Assembly (NCBI GenBank): GCA_905221605.1
Contig: CAJNDS010000401.1
Coordinates: 83,996 to 147,995 of the forward strand
Reading direction: 5' to 3'
Length of the DNA: 64,000 nt
DNA from: Symbiodinium natans
Lineage: Eukaryota; Sar; Dinophyceae; Suessiales; Symbiodiniaceae
Below the pieces are notes generated by a model, which was given only the letters and a program-made list of their open reading frames with translations, ran no database searches and was not told the origin of the DNA. Position 1 is the first letter of the stretch, and each line of letters begins with the position of its first letter. Below, one piece after another: positions 9,080-19,088 of the stretch. The position numbers were made by a program, and so were the translations under genes.

Positions 9080-11777
9080 AGCGGCGGTCTCCTATCTGTC
9101 CTACTCTAGGAAAACTTCGCCTCTTTGAGCAATCCAAGCTGCCAATCTCAACCTCATCAGGGAAATCCTCCAAGCAAGCACGACAGACAACTGTTTCCCT
9201 ACCATGCTCATGCACAAAACGCTCAACTGCTGGTGTGGTGCTGTTGTCCTGTTGCTTGTGTGAGATAACGCTGCTGTCATTTTCAAATGCAAGCCGCTCG
9301 ACTGCTGGTGTGGTGCTGTTGTCCTGTTGCTTGTGTGAGATAACGCTGTTGTCTTTTTCAAACACAAGCCGCTCGACTGATGGTGTGGTGCTGTTGTCCT
9401 GTTGCTTGTGTGAGATAACGCTGTTGTCTTCACTCAAAATCAAGCGTTCATCCCTATCAAGCTCACGAACAACTGGCGTATCCACATGACTGAAAACCTG
9501 AAGTTGATCCCTCGCAGAGCCGGAAACGTCATCGACTGTCCTTAGTCTGTCCTTAGCTTCGCCTTGGTCCAGGTCAACATGTTCGTGGCTCGTCTGAAAC
9601 TCGCAATCAACTACCTCATCAAGACATGAAACATCCAGCAATTCGGGGTTTTCGGGCTCAACACACACTCTCGCAGAGCTGCGATGACCTCGATTCGAAG
9701 TCGAACGATGAAAATCACGACTCGAAGACGACTTGCGAGACCGACTTCGACGAAACTGTTCCGTTTTGGCGATCAAATCTTGCGGTTTCAGCGCTAAAGG
9801 ATGGTCATTCCGAACTGACGCAAGCCAACTAACTGAAGCAAACATGGTTGGTCTCAGCGTTACGCCGTGCTTTCGGACGGTAATGACGCCCTGCTGGTCG
9901 CACATCGCTGGCTCCCAACCTCCATTCTGACAAAGCAAGTTGATGTTCAGCAAATTGTGCTTGATCTGATCGGAAATGACGGCTTCAAACCTAGCCCTAC
10001 ACATGTACACAGCGTCACCCTCATGCTCAGAACTGCTCTTCGATGATGCTGGGGTGGTGGTTTCAAAGCAAACTTCCACTAAAACATGTGTTGATCCGCC
10101 AATTTCAACGGAATCTCCAGTTGCAGTCTCCGCATATGACTTAGGGCGTCCTTCTAACCAACTCAGGATCTTCACGTGGTTGCTCTCAAGCGTCTCTCTC
10201 GTGATGATGTGGAACGAACTACCAGAGTCAATCAACCAGTAAACGCGATCATCTGAAGGAAAACTAACCACCTGGTTCGTGAGCATCATACCGAAGTGAT
10301 ATCCTTCCAGAAACGTCTTGATTGATGACTGTGCTTTTCCACCGCTTCGCTCACCTTTCTTGTCCTTTCCTTTCGCTTTGCCGCCCTTCAGTCCCTTTTC
10401 TCCTTTCTCGCCTTTGTTGCCTTGGTTGCCCTTGGGGCCTTTGTTGCTCTTGTCTCTGTCGCCCTTTCCGCCCTTGCCACCCTTGAAGGCATTCGCATAC
10501 CCGGATGCTCCTTCTCTCTGGAAGTCCATCACACGAAGTTGCTCGTCGTAAAACTGCAAACCAGTCATCAGCTCACCCATGCTCTTTGTTGAGTGATGGA
10601 GGAGCAGATATCTCTTGGTCTCAGAATCCAAGTGCTTCATCAGGCACAGGACTCCCTCTTGTTCTCCGATGAGCAACTCCGGGAAGCGATGCTTCACCTG
10701 CGTCTCGAACTTGAGAAGCTCGGCGGTGTACCACCTGGCGACATCAAGTGGTCGCTTGAGATGCTTTGGTGGCACCAGGCCTAACGCCTGTTCGCGGAGG
10801 GCCTGTCCCTCCACTCTGGAGCGAACTGACAATTCGTTGTTCAACGAGCGCCAGAGTTCGTATCCGGCACTTGCTCCCATTTGTTTCACCTCGATGAGAT
10901 GCACCAAATCTTGCCCACGTTGGAACTTGCTCATGGACTGACGAAGCAAAAACCAAAGTTTGGTTGACCGGGCTGCCTTCCCGGCTTCAAGCCTTACTTG
11001 CAAGACTTCCACATTGCTACTGATCGCTTCTTGCAATTCCGTAGCGTAGCGGTCGTCGAGCAAACAAAGCCAACTCGTAAGTTCGTCTCTGTAGGCTGTC
11101 CAAACTCGGATTTCAGCATGTCTGCTCGTCATGGACGCATAGTTCAGCTGAGGCAACTGTGGAATGTAACCCTCTGCTCTCTTGTTTCGTACACCAGAGT
11201 CTACTTCCATGTCCACAGGAGTCGATGCATTCGCAGGTGCTGCTGAGGGGTCTCCTCCAGGTGTAGGACTCGTCGACGACGAAGCTGCAGCTGCTGCAAT
11301 ATGCGCATTGGCAGCATTCGCACTTGCAAGCTGCAATGCTTGCGTAAGCATGGCACTCATTTGTTGAAGTTGAGCTGCCTGCTGTCGGATCTGCTCGTCC
11401 TGCGCTTGCAGCATTGCTCTCGTGAACTCCATCTGTTGAGCTACTCCAGGTGCAACGGGCAACTGCGTATTCGGAACTTGAAGGGGTTCTTGTGGTGCCG
11501 TCTGAGGGGGTGTTCCCATCTGGTAGAACTGAGGTCCAAACGAAGGCATAGCCCCGACTGGTGGCTGATGGCCTGCTCCAGTCGTAGCTGTCCACTGCCT
11601 TGGGTCTACTCCGCGTGGAACTGAAGCTGGTCGCGCTGGCAAAGACCTTCCACGTTCTCTTCTCCCACGGGCACTTGGTGACCTTGCACCAGAAAGCCCT
11701 GTGGAACTCAGGCTGCTTGCACTGCGGCCTCTCGGAGAACGGTCTCGTCCAGGCACACGTTCTTCACCAGTGTCCAT
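7935..11777 (-). CDS. Copia A Gag-protease, zinc knuckle deleted
   Basis: Starts 15 nt after the primer binding site. The N-terminus is Arg/Ser/Pro-rich. A helical capsid-like region follows (about residues 215-415), then a collagen-like Gly/Lys stretch and an aspartic protease with DSGSS. Compared with B and C this copy lacks about 73 residues in frame near 10345, which removes the whole CX2CX4HX4C nucleocapsid knuckle. Three 75-bp tandem repeats (25 aa, with ISHKQQDNSTTP) lie after the protease, at about 9230-9440. The last 1.1 kb (9079-7935) overlaps ORF2 and shows the G/R/P-rich composition of an alternative frame. Virus-like particle formation would probably be impaired without the knuckle. 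Confidence 0.83.
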   Translation of the reverse strand: MDTGEERVPGRDRSPRGRSASSLSSTGLSGARSPSARGRRERGRSLPARPASVPRGVDPRQWTATTGAGHQPPVGAMPSFGPQFYQMGTPPQTAPQEPLQVPNTQLPVAPGVAQQMEFTRAMLQAQDEQIRQQAAQLQQMSAMLTQALQLASANAANAHIAAAAASSSTSPTPGGDPSAAPANASTPVDMEVDSGVRNKRAEGYIPQLPQLNYASMTSRHAEIRVWTAYRDELTSWLCLLDDRYATELQEAISSNVEVLQVRLEAGKAARSTKLWFLLRQSMSKFQRGQDLVHLIEVKQMGASAGYELWRSLNNELSVRSRVEGQALREQALGLVPPKHLKRPLDVARWYTAELLKFETQVKHRFPELLIGEQEGVLCLMKHLDSETKRYLLLHHSTKSMGELMTGLQFYDEQLRVMDFQREGASGYANAFKGGKGGKGDRDKSNKGPKGNQGNKGEKGEKGLKGGKAKGKDKKGERSGGKAQSSIKTFLEGYHFGMMLTNQVVSFPSDDRVYWLIDSGSSFHIITRETLESNHVKILSWLEGRPKSYAETATGDSVEIGGSTHVLVEVCFETTTPASSKSSSEHEGDAVYMCRARFEAVISDQIKHNLLNINLLCQNGGWEPAMCDQQGVITVRKHGVTLRPTMFASVSWLASVRNDHPLALKPQDLIAKTEQFRRSRSRKSSSSRDFHRSTSNRGHRSSARVCVEPENPELLDVSCLDEVVDCEFQTSHEHVDLDQGEAKDRLRTVDDVSGSARDQLQVFSHVDTPVVRELDRDERLILSEDNSVISHKQQDNSTTPSVERLVFEKDNSVISHKQQDNSTTPAVERLAFENDSSVISHKQQDNSTTPAVERFVHEHGRETVVCRACLEDFPDEVEIGSLDCSKRRSFPRVGQIGDRRYGSECHDATEHSTVGRHAPGGETQETDIVGSPRRAARHRATTDAPRGAPGVVCRGGVHWRGRDGSGPGFGKAGPFDLISFDRVHHGRDGSGGSTVVPHRGEGIPSGSFDVRGSSQGTCYGADEADAEDQIQGENHGRETGAELAAGPCGSIEHGSRSSGAFRPHAGIVSANTERKTALGVDRLDDVDCSSVRRSLDGTSFGSQRLTGYAGDAVLPPVPEICHRSPFDERATRSQHAGLHADHLQGGPPRDAEPGGLGHMGASSCRTRAAGTWSDRGQGSLSGYAGTERVSSAEPEGDDRGSTGEPRARTIDNGGGDRRVRRGLGRMEANHRGSSSNDPSTSEGSPYLHDAAAGRTGRPDGHLPGGNHFPTWAIMVRICSCI

Positions 11778-11791
11778 GCTGGAGCACGAAG

Positions 11792-11803
11792 CTCCGCTAC
11801 CAC
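11792..11803 (-). promoter_or_regulatory. Copia A primer binding site
   Basis: The minus strand reads TGGTAGCGGAGC directly after the LTR end. The same 12 bases follow the LTRs at 36846, 36135 and, in the unrelated element D, 57975. The sequence resembles the initiator-tRNA-Met primer site of Copia elements (TGGTATCAGAGC). Confidence 0.8.
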
Positions 11804-12080
11804 GTTGAAACTCGTGGCACAGCTACGGGGCCTAAGGGACCTCAGGTCAAGACTACACTCAACCCTCACAGCACGAAGTGCGGACTCTTTTCACTGCGCT
11901 GTTCACAGCCTCTCGAGCTCCGCTCGTCTTGAGCCAATGCGAGCACGGCTCTCCAGCTTCAAACACTGTCTGCCAGACATGGGAAAACAAAGGTACTTCA
12001 GGTGAAAACACTCAGCCATGGAACTTCTACTCCTAAACACTGTGGGTAGGTTCCTAGCACCTCTTAGGTGCTCTGCTGAG
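11804..12080 (-). repeat. 5' LTR of Copia A, truncated
   Basis: Matches the last 277 bp of the family LTR. Similarity stops abruptly after CTCTGCTGAG at 12080. The next 34 bp (12081-12114) are unrelated and lead into the Polinton inverted repeat. The missing LTR half is not found beyond the right end of the Polinton, so the junction is a deletion or rearrangement and not a clean insertion. Confidence 0.85.
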
Positions 12081-12114
12081 CATATATGGGAAAAAGAGGT
12101 TATTGGAGCAAGGA

Positions 12115-13345
12115 GCAAAATAAGTCAAAAATCGCTCCAAAAGCAGCTTTTTCGCCAGATAGAAAAAAACAGCTGCATGTTCGTAGCTGAAAATCGCTCA
12201 ATTTCGTTCCAAAGCAGCTTCTTTGATCGAAGAGAAAAAACAGCTGCGTGTTCGAGGTTGAAAATCGCTCAGTTTCGCTCCAAAGCGTGAGGTTGAAAAA
12301 ATAGCTCAACTTCGCTCCAAAACGGCCTCTTCGACCTTAGAGAAAAACAGCTGCATGTTCTCTGCTGAAAAATAGCTTAACTTCGCTTCAAAGCAGCCTT
12401 TTCGATCTTAAAGAAAAAACAGCTGCATGTTCTCTGCTGAAAAATAGCTCAACTTCGCTCCAAAGCAGCCTCTTCGATCTTCGAGAAAAACAGCTGCATG
12501 TTCGAGGCTGAAAAATAGCTTAACTTCGCTTCAAAGCAGCCTCTTCGATCTTAGAGAAAAAAAACAGCTGCATGTTCTCTGCTGAAAAATAGCTCAACTT
12601 CGCTTCAAAGCAGCCTCTTCGATCTTCGAGAAAATAACAGCTGCATGTTCTCTGCTGAAAAATAGCTCAACTTCGCTCCAAAGCAGCCTCTTCGATCTTC
12701 GAGAAAAAAACAGCTGCATGTTCGAGGCTGAAAAATAGCTCAACTTCGCTCCAAAGCAGCCTCTTCGATCTTAGAGAAATAACAGCTGCATGTTCGAAGC
12801 TGAAAAATAGCTCAACTTCGCTCCAAAGCAGCCTCTTCGATCTTTGCGAAATAACAGCTGCATGTTCTCTGCTGAAAAATAGCTCAACTTCGCTCCAAAG
12901 CAGCCTCTTCGATCTTCGAGAAATAACAGCTGCATGTTCGAGGCTGAAAAATAGCTCAACTTCGCTCCAAAGCAGCCACTTCGATCCAAAAACGATTCAA
13001 AATTGACTCTTTAATGACTCAAGATTGTCACAACATGATTCAATATTATCGCAATCATGCCAAGATAATGCTCCAATATGGATAAAAGACTCATAAAGAC
13101 TGCAGTCTTCACCATGAGAGACTACAGTCTTCACCATGAGAGACTGCAGTCTTCACCATAAAAGACTCTGCAAAGACTGAGTCTATGTCCGAGTCTCTAC
13201 GTGGCATTGCGCGGACACAACACGGTCACAACGCGGTCACTACGCGGTCACAACACACGGTCACAACACGGTCACAACACGGTCACAACGCGGTCACAAC
13301 GCGGTCACTACGCGGTCACTACGCGGTCACTACGCGGTCACAACA
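12115..13345. repeat. Left terminal inverted repeat of the Polinton
   Basis: The inverse of this sequence is found at about 34494-35425. From the outside inward it holds a unique outer 50 bp, about eleven ~72-bp tandem units (12171-12990, each with AGCTGCATGTTC and CTCAACTTCGCTCCAAAGC), an AT-rich part, a triplicated GAGACTGCAGTCTTCACCAT block (13095-13170) and an array of 11-bp units (from 13203). It is longer than the right copy because it has more 72-bp units. Small ORFs reading across the tandem units are by-products of the 72-bp period and not genes. Confidence 0.85.
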
Positions 13346-13394
13346 CGCGGTCACAACACGCGGTCACAACACGCGGTCACAATGCGGTCACAAC
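13203..13394 (+). repeat. 11-bp minisatellite, consensus CGGTCACAACA/CGGTCACTACG
   Basis: About seventeen head-to-tail 11-bp units spanning the inner edge of the left inverted repeat. The same unit occurs in the right inverted repeat and, in the opposite orientation to this block, upstream of the integrase gene (20444-20792). Confidence 0.85.
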
Positions 13395-13428
13395 CAAGGA
13401 GGACGAGGCGATCGCCGGGGGAGATGGC

Positions 13429-13923
13429 ATGGGGTCCGAGCCGTTGGAGTCGATGAACGCGGAGATCAAGGACAGTCCTGCTGTGGAGGATGTGAAGGCC
13501 GACGGCGAAAAGGATGCTCTGGAAGCCGAGGCCTCCGAGCTCGTGGCGGCCATCAAGGACCAGGGCGTCTCTGTCATGGAGTCCGGGAAGGTCGAGGGCG
13601 AGAAGAATGTCCCGGACACAGAGGGCAGCGATAAGGGTTCAGCGCGCGTGGAGGATGTCCTTCCCGCCTCAGTCGCGGAGGATGTTGAGAAGGATTCTGC
13701 CCCTGTGGAGGTCGAGACCTCTGAGCACGTTGAGGCCAAGGACAAGAACGTCTCTGCCCTGAAGGCTGGGCCCAAAGCCGCGAAGGCCAGGGACGCTGCG
13801 AAGGACGCCAAGAAACGTGCGGAGAAGCCAGTTGTCGCGTCCTTTACGAGCACACTTGACCTGTGGACTCGCTCGGTTTTGAGTCAGCGTGTACACAAGG
13901 AACCTGAGAACAGTAGTGCTTGA
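13429..13923 (+). CDS. Acidic Ala/Glu/Lys-rich protein, unknown
   Basis: A 164-aa ORF. I chose the ATG at 13429 because the upstream part of the frame is only minisatellite. The first 120 residues are rich in E, D, V, A and S (pI clearly acidic). A lysine/alanine-rich segment (about residues 120-145) and a short C-terminus with WTRSVL follow. No domain is recognised and it is probably disordered or coiled. It lies just inside the left inverted repeat, a usual place for accessory genes in Polintons. It could be chance coding in a GC-rich stretch. Confidence 0.4.
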   Translation: MGSEPLESMNAEIKDSPAVEDVKADGEKDALEAEASELVAAIKDQGVSVMESGKVEGEKNVPDTEGSDKGSARVEDVLPASVAEDVEKDSAPVEVETSEHVEAKDKNVSALKAGPKAAKARDAAKDAKKRAEKPVVASFTSTLDLWTRSVLSQRVHKEPENSSA

Positions 13924-14876
13924 ACCATCTCAGTTTCGTGTTTTTGAAGACGTTCAGCTCTCATCTCATGTACATACTAGAGGCCGCTCTTAGGCGCCAT
14001 TTTTCAGAGCTGTTCGATCTTTCAGGCTGATTGGATAAGACCTGACACAACGTACAGGTGAGGCTCGGTCGAGGACCTATGATCTTTGTAGAGCCTTAAT
14101 TCGATCTGAGCTTGATCTTCGGCGATGTCTTTCAGAGCTGATTGATCTTAGGCTTACAGTCCGACTCGATGGTACAGGTGAGTCCCTATGTTTCTTGAAG
14201 AGTTTGATCTTGAACGAGCACGTTCGACAAAGATGCGGCGCGTCAACCGGTTGTTTTAACATTCTTGTTTGTCGCAGCTAGGGTCTTCTTAGATTGTTTT
14301 CACGCCCAGGTGTCACACGTACTTTCTTCCAGACACGCCGGATCCCCGGAGTGATTGAGCATCTGTGTTTCATCCTAGCACGACCGTGCTTGATCATGTG
14401 CGAGTGCGCTTGATAAACATGCCGCATACCGAGTCATTGACATTAGAATCGGACTGCTATGTTCCATTAGAGCGTTCTTGCGCCCAGGTGTGACGCGTAC
14501 TTTCTTCGAGACTCGTTGGGAGCTCTGGAGTGATGCTGGAACTGCGTAGCGACTTTGTTGTGAGCAAGTGGTGACCGTGTCCTCTTGCTGCTTTCATGAT
14601 TTGAATAGCTCCTTCACCAGCGTTGTCCCAGGTCTCTGATGCTCGACGAGAGCGGGAGGCGCACCCAAAAGGCAGCATTAGGCCGATGAGCTTGTTCTCA
14701 CACTTGATGTGATGCGGTTGCCCTCTCAAGCATCTTGCTGCGCATGACGCGTCGTCCATTCAACCCGGACACTGGGTAGTAGGATTGGGGGGAAGAACGA
14801 GTGAGATCATTCGCTTCGCTGGATCTAGGACGTGATCGGACAGGAATAAAAATCCTTATTTCTGTATTCACGATCC
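13924..14876. other. Non-coding stretch before the polymerase gene
   Basis: No convincing ORF. It contains a direct repeat of about 60 bp (about 14304-14360 and 14482-14540, both with CGCCCAGGTGT and GTACTTTCTTC) and several variants of GATCTTNNGGCGATGTCTTTCAGAGC (13990-14150). An AT-rich AATAAAAATCCTTATTTCTG box ends 30 bp before the polymerase ATG and may be its promoter. Confidence 0.55.
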
Positions 14877-17800
14877 ATGGCTGACCACGCTCCCTTGAGA
14901 GTGCGTGCCGTGCCGCTCCGGCGCAATGAGTCGTACTTCTTGAGGCAGGTGGCAATCGACAGGCCAGGAGGCACCGTTCAGCTCGACGACCTGAGGGCCC
15001 TCAGACACGAGCTAGATGAGCACCTTCGCATGCAGCTGTACTTCACGATCAAGATGAAGTTCCAGCTTGAAGCTATTCTCCCAGATGCTGATCTGGACGC
15101 TGATGGCAACGTGGTGCCCCTCGAATCGCGTGAGAGCTATTTGCTCTCACCTGCTCCTTGGGTGGTCGCGCCGGATGCTGACATCGAGAGGCGACTCACC
15201 AGCATCGTGGAGACTGCGCGGGAGAAGTTGGAGCAACACATGGAGGCTGCAGCCCTACGTGGGAGTGGTGATCTCATCGGAGGGATCCTTCAGGTCTACA
15301 TCCTCGTCTCTCCCGGCGCCGAGATGGCTCGCCTTCCTCCTGCGCCTGCTGTGGGGAACCAGCCAGTTGGCACCTTTGTGAGGCTTCCTCCGGAGTTGGA
15401 GCGCAAGAAGTGCTTTTGGAATCCACAGACCACAGACCACAGCTGCTTCGCATGGTGCATTAGGGCGGCCTTGCTTGGCGTGGAGAATCTTGACCGTGAA
15501 AAGCGACGGTGCCTGGCCCGTCTTACCGACTCCATGCTCTTCCAGGAAGGGTACGCGCCGGTCCCTGGGCAACACAAAAAGCATCGAGCCGAGGTGGTCC
15601 CGCGCAACTTCGGGTTCGACTTCTCCTGCTTGCCAGCTGGGGATAGGGGAGTGACCTGGAGCGACATAGAGGAGTTCGAGCGCATCAATGGGCACCGTCT
15701 TCGTATCTTCGTGTGGGAGTGGCGCAAAGTGGAGTGGCGACAGCAGACCGTCTACGAGACCGTCTTTGAGAGGGTGATTGTCAGGGAGCCCAAGCTGATG
15801 AACCATCCCTTCGAGAAGGAGATCCATCTCCTTCGTCATGAGAATCACTTCTTCTACATCTGGAACTACAATGCCTTCATGAGCAACCAAGGCGCGCGCT
15901 TGGAGGGCACGCAGCGGGCTCACCACCACACCCTGCATGTATGCCCCTGCTGCCGAGCAGGGTTCCGAAACGAAAGGAGCCTGGAGCTTCACCGCCAGAC
16001 GCCTTGCAGTTTCGACCCCTCCAAGCGGGGGTCGGCGCTGAGGATGCCGACCAAGAGTTTCGAGGAGGTGGTGTTCTACAATCCTGGACCCTCCGCAGAG
16101 CTCGCTCCCTTGGTGATGTACGCCGACCTCGAGGTTGAGTCACAGCCAGCTCCTACAGAGCAAGTTGCCCAGCACACAGTCTGCTTGCAGGAGAATGTGC
16201 TCTCGGCTGCCTATGCGGCGGTGGGGCGCAACGGTTACGTACCGAAGAAGCAAGTGTTTCTGACGACCCGGGAGGTTGGAGAGCACCGTTTCGCAGCTGT
16301 GGAGCGCATGCTGACCGAGATGCGTCGAGAGGGGGAGCAATACTTGCTGTGGAAGAAGCGCACAAACGTTCCACCCTGTCTTACTGCGGAGGAACGGCGG
16401 ACCTTCGACGAGGCTGACCAGTGCTCCACGTGCAAGATCTTCTTTGAGGATGGGCATGAGGATCGACAGAAAGTGCGTCATCATGAACATGGTACCGGTC
16501 GCTTCCTAGGACCGTTATGCAGGCGTTGCAATGGAAAAATAGTGCAACCAAGAACGATTCCGGTGATGCTGCATAACGGAGGGTGTTACGACTTTCGTTT
16601 TATCCTGCGGTGCTTGGCGTGGATGCGGCGTAGAAGCCAAGCCGAAGAGAAAGCGAACGAAGCGAAAGCGAACTTGCAGAACCTTGAGCAGCTCGCCGAC
16701 GATGAGCTCTACGACCATCTCGAGAGCTCCAGCGACTATCTCGAGAGCTCCAGCGATGACGAGTCCGAGGACGAGGTGGAGGAGACGATGGAGGCCAAGC
16801 CGTGGCACAAGCTCAAACTCTCCGTGTTGTTCAAGACCGGAGAGAAGATGCTATCCTTCCGCATCGGGCGCCTCTGCTTTATCGACTCTATGAACTTCTA
16901 CAAGGCCAGCTTGGGCTCTCTGATGGACGATCTGAAGAAGACGAACCCAGACAACCCTTCCCAAGTCTTTCGTCTGATGAGCGAGATTCATCCAGAGCTT
17001 CAGGAGGCTGCCTTGACAGAAGACCGGTGTCGTAGGTTACACCAGTACTTCGCGCCGGAGCGGAGCTTCGAGGAGATCGACAAGGAGCAGTTCTCGAGAT
17101 GGACCTGGGAGCTTTTGCTTCGGAAACTGCCTATGCCATTTGAGCGGATGTGCGGCCCGGAAATCTGGCAGCTCCCACCCGTGTGGCACATCGATGCTTA
17201 CAGATCGTCCTTGAACGGCGACAAAGAGGAGGACCTTCGCAACAAGCACAAGCTGCTCCGCGAGACGTGCGAAGTCTTGGGGTTCGAGGACTTCAGACGA
17301 GTACACAACACCTACCTCTTCATGGACTTGTGCCTTGCGGATGTCATGGAGACGTTCAGGTCGGTGTTCCACGCACGCTTCGGTCTTGATCCGGCTCAGT
17401 TCGTCTCGCTCCCCTCAGCGGCCTACGAGGCCATGCTTCGCGGGTGTCTGACGCGCAAGCGCGTGCGGCGAGTGACCAGCCTAAAAATCTACGAGTGCCT
17501 CCGCGATGTCATGATGGGTGGGCTCTCGGCCATCTTCACCCCTCATCGACGTGCAAACTCCCCGGAGTTGGGTGATCACTACGACCCCGAGAAGCCGCAT
17601 AGCTACTTCTTGACCCTGGATGTATCATCGATGTACCCGGCAATCATGTGCGAACCCATGCCGGTTGATGGAGGCGTGTTTGTGCACTTGCCTGACAGCG
17701 GGCTGGATCGCATCAAGTGGGCATACAAGACCTTGAGCGGAATCGACTACATGGGAAGCAAGGAGAAGCAGAGCTTCCTCTTTGTCGTTGATTATTCCTT

Positions 17801-19088
17801 CCCGTTGGAGAAGCATGATCAAATCGACTGGCCTCCACCATGCCGCATGTCTGTCTCAAAAGACCAGCTTTCCCCATTCACCCAAGAGCTCATGGCAAAG
17901 AACGGTCTACGGTGCAGCAAGGTGCCAAAATTAGTCCCCTTCTTAGGAGCCCACAAGGCGGAAGGGGTGGATGGAAAACGATTGGCCTTTCTTGTGTCAG
18001 TCTTGGGAGCACGACTCGACAAGGTCCATCGCGTCATCAAATTCAGATGCGAACCTTTTCTCGCCAGTTGGATCAAGAGCTGCTACAGTGATCGCTTGGA
18101 GCTGAAACGACAGGGTCGAGGGGTCGAGGCCGAAATGCTCAAATTGGTGATGAATTCCATGTATGGGAAGCTGGTTCAGCGCTGCGAACAGTGCCGCTGC
18201 AGCAAGGTCTTCACTGACGGGGCCAAGTTTGTTCGCGCCGCCAACGGCCACCGCATGTGCGACTTAGACTGGTTCGGGGAGGACGAAGACTTCATGGGCG
18301 TGGTGCAGGACCTTGGCAGGGTCGTCGTCCAGAAGAGCTTGGTTCAGACTGGACATCGGGTTTTGGAACTCTCCAGACTCATGATGATGAAGTACCATTA
18401 TCTCGGAGTCAAGAAGCTGTTCCCACAGGCACTGCCCATGTCGACTGACACCGACTCTGCCGCGTACTACATCGAATGCGCTGAGGATCCCATGCACGCG
18501 ATGGCTGCTGCTAACGAGACAGGTGGGTTCCCCTGTTACTTCGACTTGGCCAAGGACCTGGTGGGGAAGAAGGACGCAGCCCTGTCGTTGCAGCACCTGA
18601 CACCTCGTCAACAGGAAATCGCCTTCGCCAGGGCTGGTGAGCTCGGGGGCTTTGGGATGGAATACCTGCCGGTCAGGATCGTTGAGCAGGTCGGACTTCG
18701 CGCCAAGTTGTACTCGATCCTGTTCTCGGATCCGCTCAAGGGCAAGCGCAGCAAGCAGCGGGCCAAAGGCGTGATGAAAAGGGTCATGCCCGGGCACGAG
18801 GACTACGTGGAATGCATGAACACCGGCTACGAAAGCTCTGTGGACTTCACTCAAATGGTCTCCCACCACTTCCACATGGCGGTGGAGCGACGACGAAAGA
18901 AAGCACTTTCTCCCTTCAACGACAAGGTCTACCAGCTGGACTCAGAAAGTGCTCGTCCCTTGGGGCACTGGCGTAACAGCCAATGCCTCACTGCCTTAGT
19001 TAATGCCTTGGATCCTGCTGGGACGCCGTTCCAGCTCATTATGATGTATTTGCAAGGTCGGGCAGACTTTGAGCCCGTGCATGCGTAG
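14877..19088 (+). CDS. polB: Protein-primed-type family B DNA polymerase
   Basis: A 1,403-aa polymerase expected to replicate the element. Exonuclease motifs are recognisable as YADLEVES (about residue 413) and LHNGGCYDFRF (about 565). Polymerase motifs are LDVSSMYP (A, about 911), KLVMNSMYGK (B, about 1088), DTDS (C, about 1188) and SKQRAKG (KxKG-like, about 1292). The long spacing between motifs A and B fits the TPR insertions of protein-primed enzymes. N-terminal extras are a block with HSCFAWCIRAAL (about 185-197), like the Cys/His-bearing N-terminal domain of many Polinton polymerases, and a C2H2 finger (CPCC...H, about 355-376). The ATG at 14877 follows an AT-rich box. Next comes the convergent integrase gene, 245 bp away. 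The frame is intact with all catalytic aspartates. Confidence 0.93.
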   Translation: MADHAPLRVRAVPLRRNESYFLRQVAIDRPGGTVQLDDLRALRHELDEHLRMQLYFTIKMKFQLEAILPDADLDADGNVVPLESRESYLLSPAPWVVAPDADIERRLTSIVETAREKLEQHMEAAALRGSGDLIGGILQVYILVSPGAEMARLPPAPAVGNQPVGTFVRLPPELERKKCFWNPQTTDHSCFAWCIRAALLGVENLDREKRRCLARLTDSMLFQEGYAPVPGQHKKHRAEVVPRNFGFDFSCLPAGDRGVTWSDIEEFERINGHRLRIFVWEWRKVEWRQQTVYETVFERVIVREPKLMNHPFEKEIHLLRHENHFFYIWNYNAFMSNQGARLEGTQRAHHHTLHVCPCCRAGFRNERSLELHRQTPCSFDPSKRGSALRMPTKSFEEVVFYNPGPSAELAPLVMYADLEVESQPAPTEQVAQHTVCLQENVLSAAYAAVGRNGYVPKKQVFLTTREVGEHRFAAVERMLTEMRREGEQYLLWKKRTNVPPCLTAEERRTFDEADQCSTCKIFFEDGHEDRQKVRHHEHGTGRFLGPLCRRCNGKIVQPRTIPVMLHNGGCYDFRFILRCLAWMRRRSQAEEKANEAKANLQNLEQLADDELYDHLESSSDYLESSSDDESEDEVEETMEAKPWHKLKLSVLFKTGEKMLSFRIGRLCFIDSMNFYKASLGSLMDDLKKTNPDNPSQVFRLMSEIHPELQEAALTEDRCRRLHQYFAPERSFEEIDKEQFSRWTWELLLRKLPMPFERMCGPEIWQLPPVWHIDAYRSSLNGDKEEDLRNKHKLLRETCEVLGFEDFRRVHNTYLFMDLCLADVMETFRSVFHARFGLDPAQFVSLPSAAYEAMLRGCLTRKRVRRVTSLKIYECLRDVMMGGLSAIFTPHRRANSPELGDHYDPEKPHSYFLTLDVSSMYPAIMCEPMPVDGGVFVHLPDSGLDRIKWAYKTLSGIDYMGSKEKQSFLFVVDYSFPLEKHDQIDWPPPCRMSVSKDQLSPFTQELMAKNGLRCSKVPKLVPFLGAHKAEGVDGKRLAFLVSVLGARLDKVHRVIKFRCEPFLASWIKSCYSDRLELKRQGRGVEAEMLKLVMNSMYGKLVQRCEQCRCSKVFTDGAKFVRAANGHRMCDLDWFGEDEDFMGVVQDLGRVVVQKSLVQTGHRVLELSRLMMMKYHYLGVKKLFPQALPMSTDTDSAAYYIECAEDPMHAMAAANETGGFPCYFDLAKDLVGKKDAALSLQHLTPRQQEIAFARAGELGGFGMEYLPVRIVEQVGLRAKLYSILFSDPLKGKRSKQRAKGVMKRVMPGHEDYVECMNTGYESSVDFTQMVSHHFHMAVERRRKKALSPFNDKVYQLDSESARPLGHWRNSQCLTALVNALDPAGTPFQLIMMYLQGRADFEPVHA

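Noticed and set aside
12081-12114. Target-site duplication of the Polinton
   Set aside because: No 5-6-bp repeat could be matched between the outer flanks of the two inverted repeats; the outermost bases differ by an indel.
12771-12989. Protein gene with 24-residue repeats (minus strand)
   Set aside because: It only reads through the 72-bp units, which are a multiple of three. The mirrored copy at 34854-35102 is broken by single-base gaps.
12115-12990. CRISPR-like array in the 72-bp repeats
   Set aside because: Units are contiguous with no unique spacers of fixed length, they form part of an inverted repeat, and the sequence context is eukaryotic.
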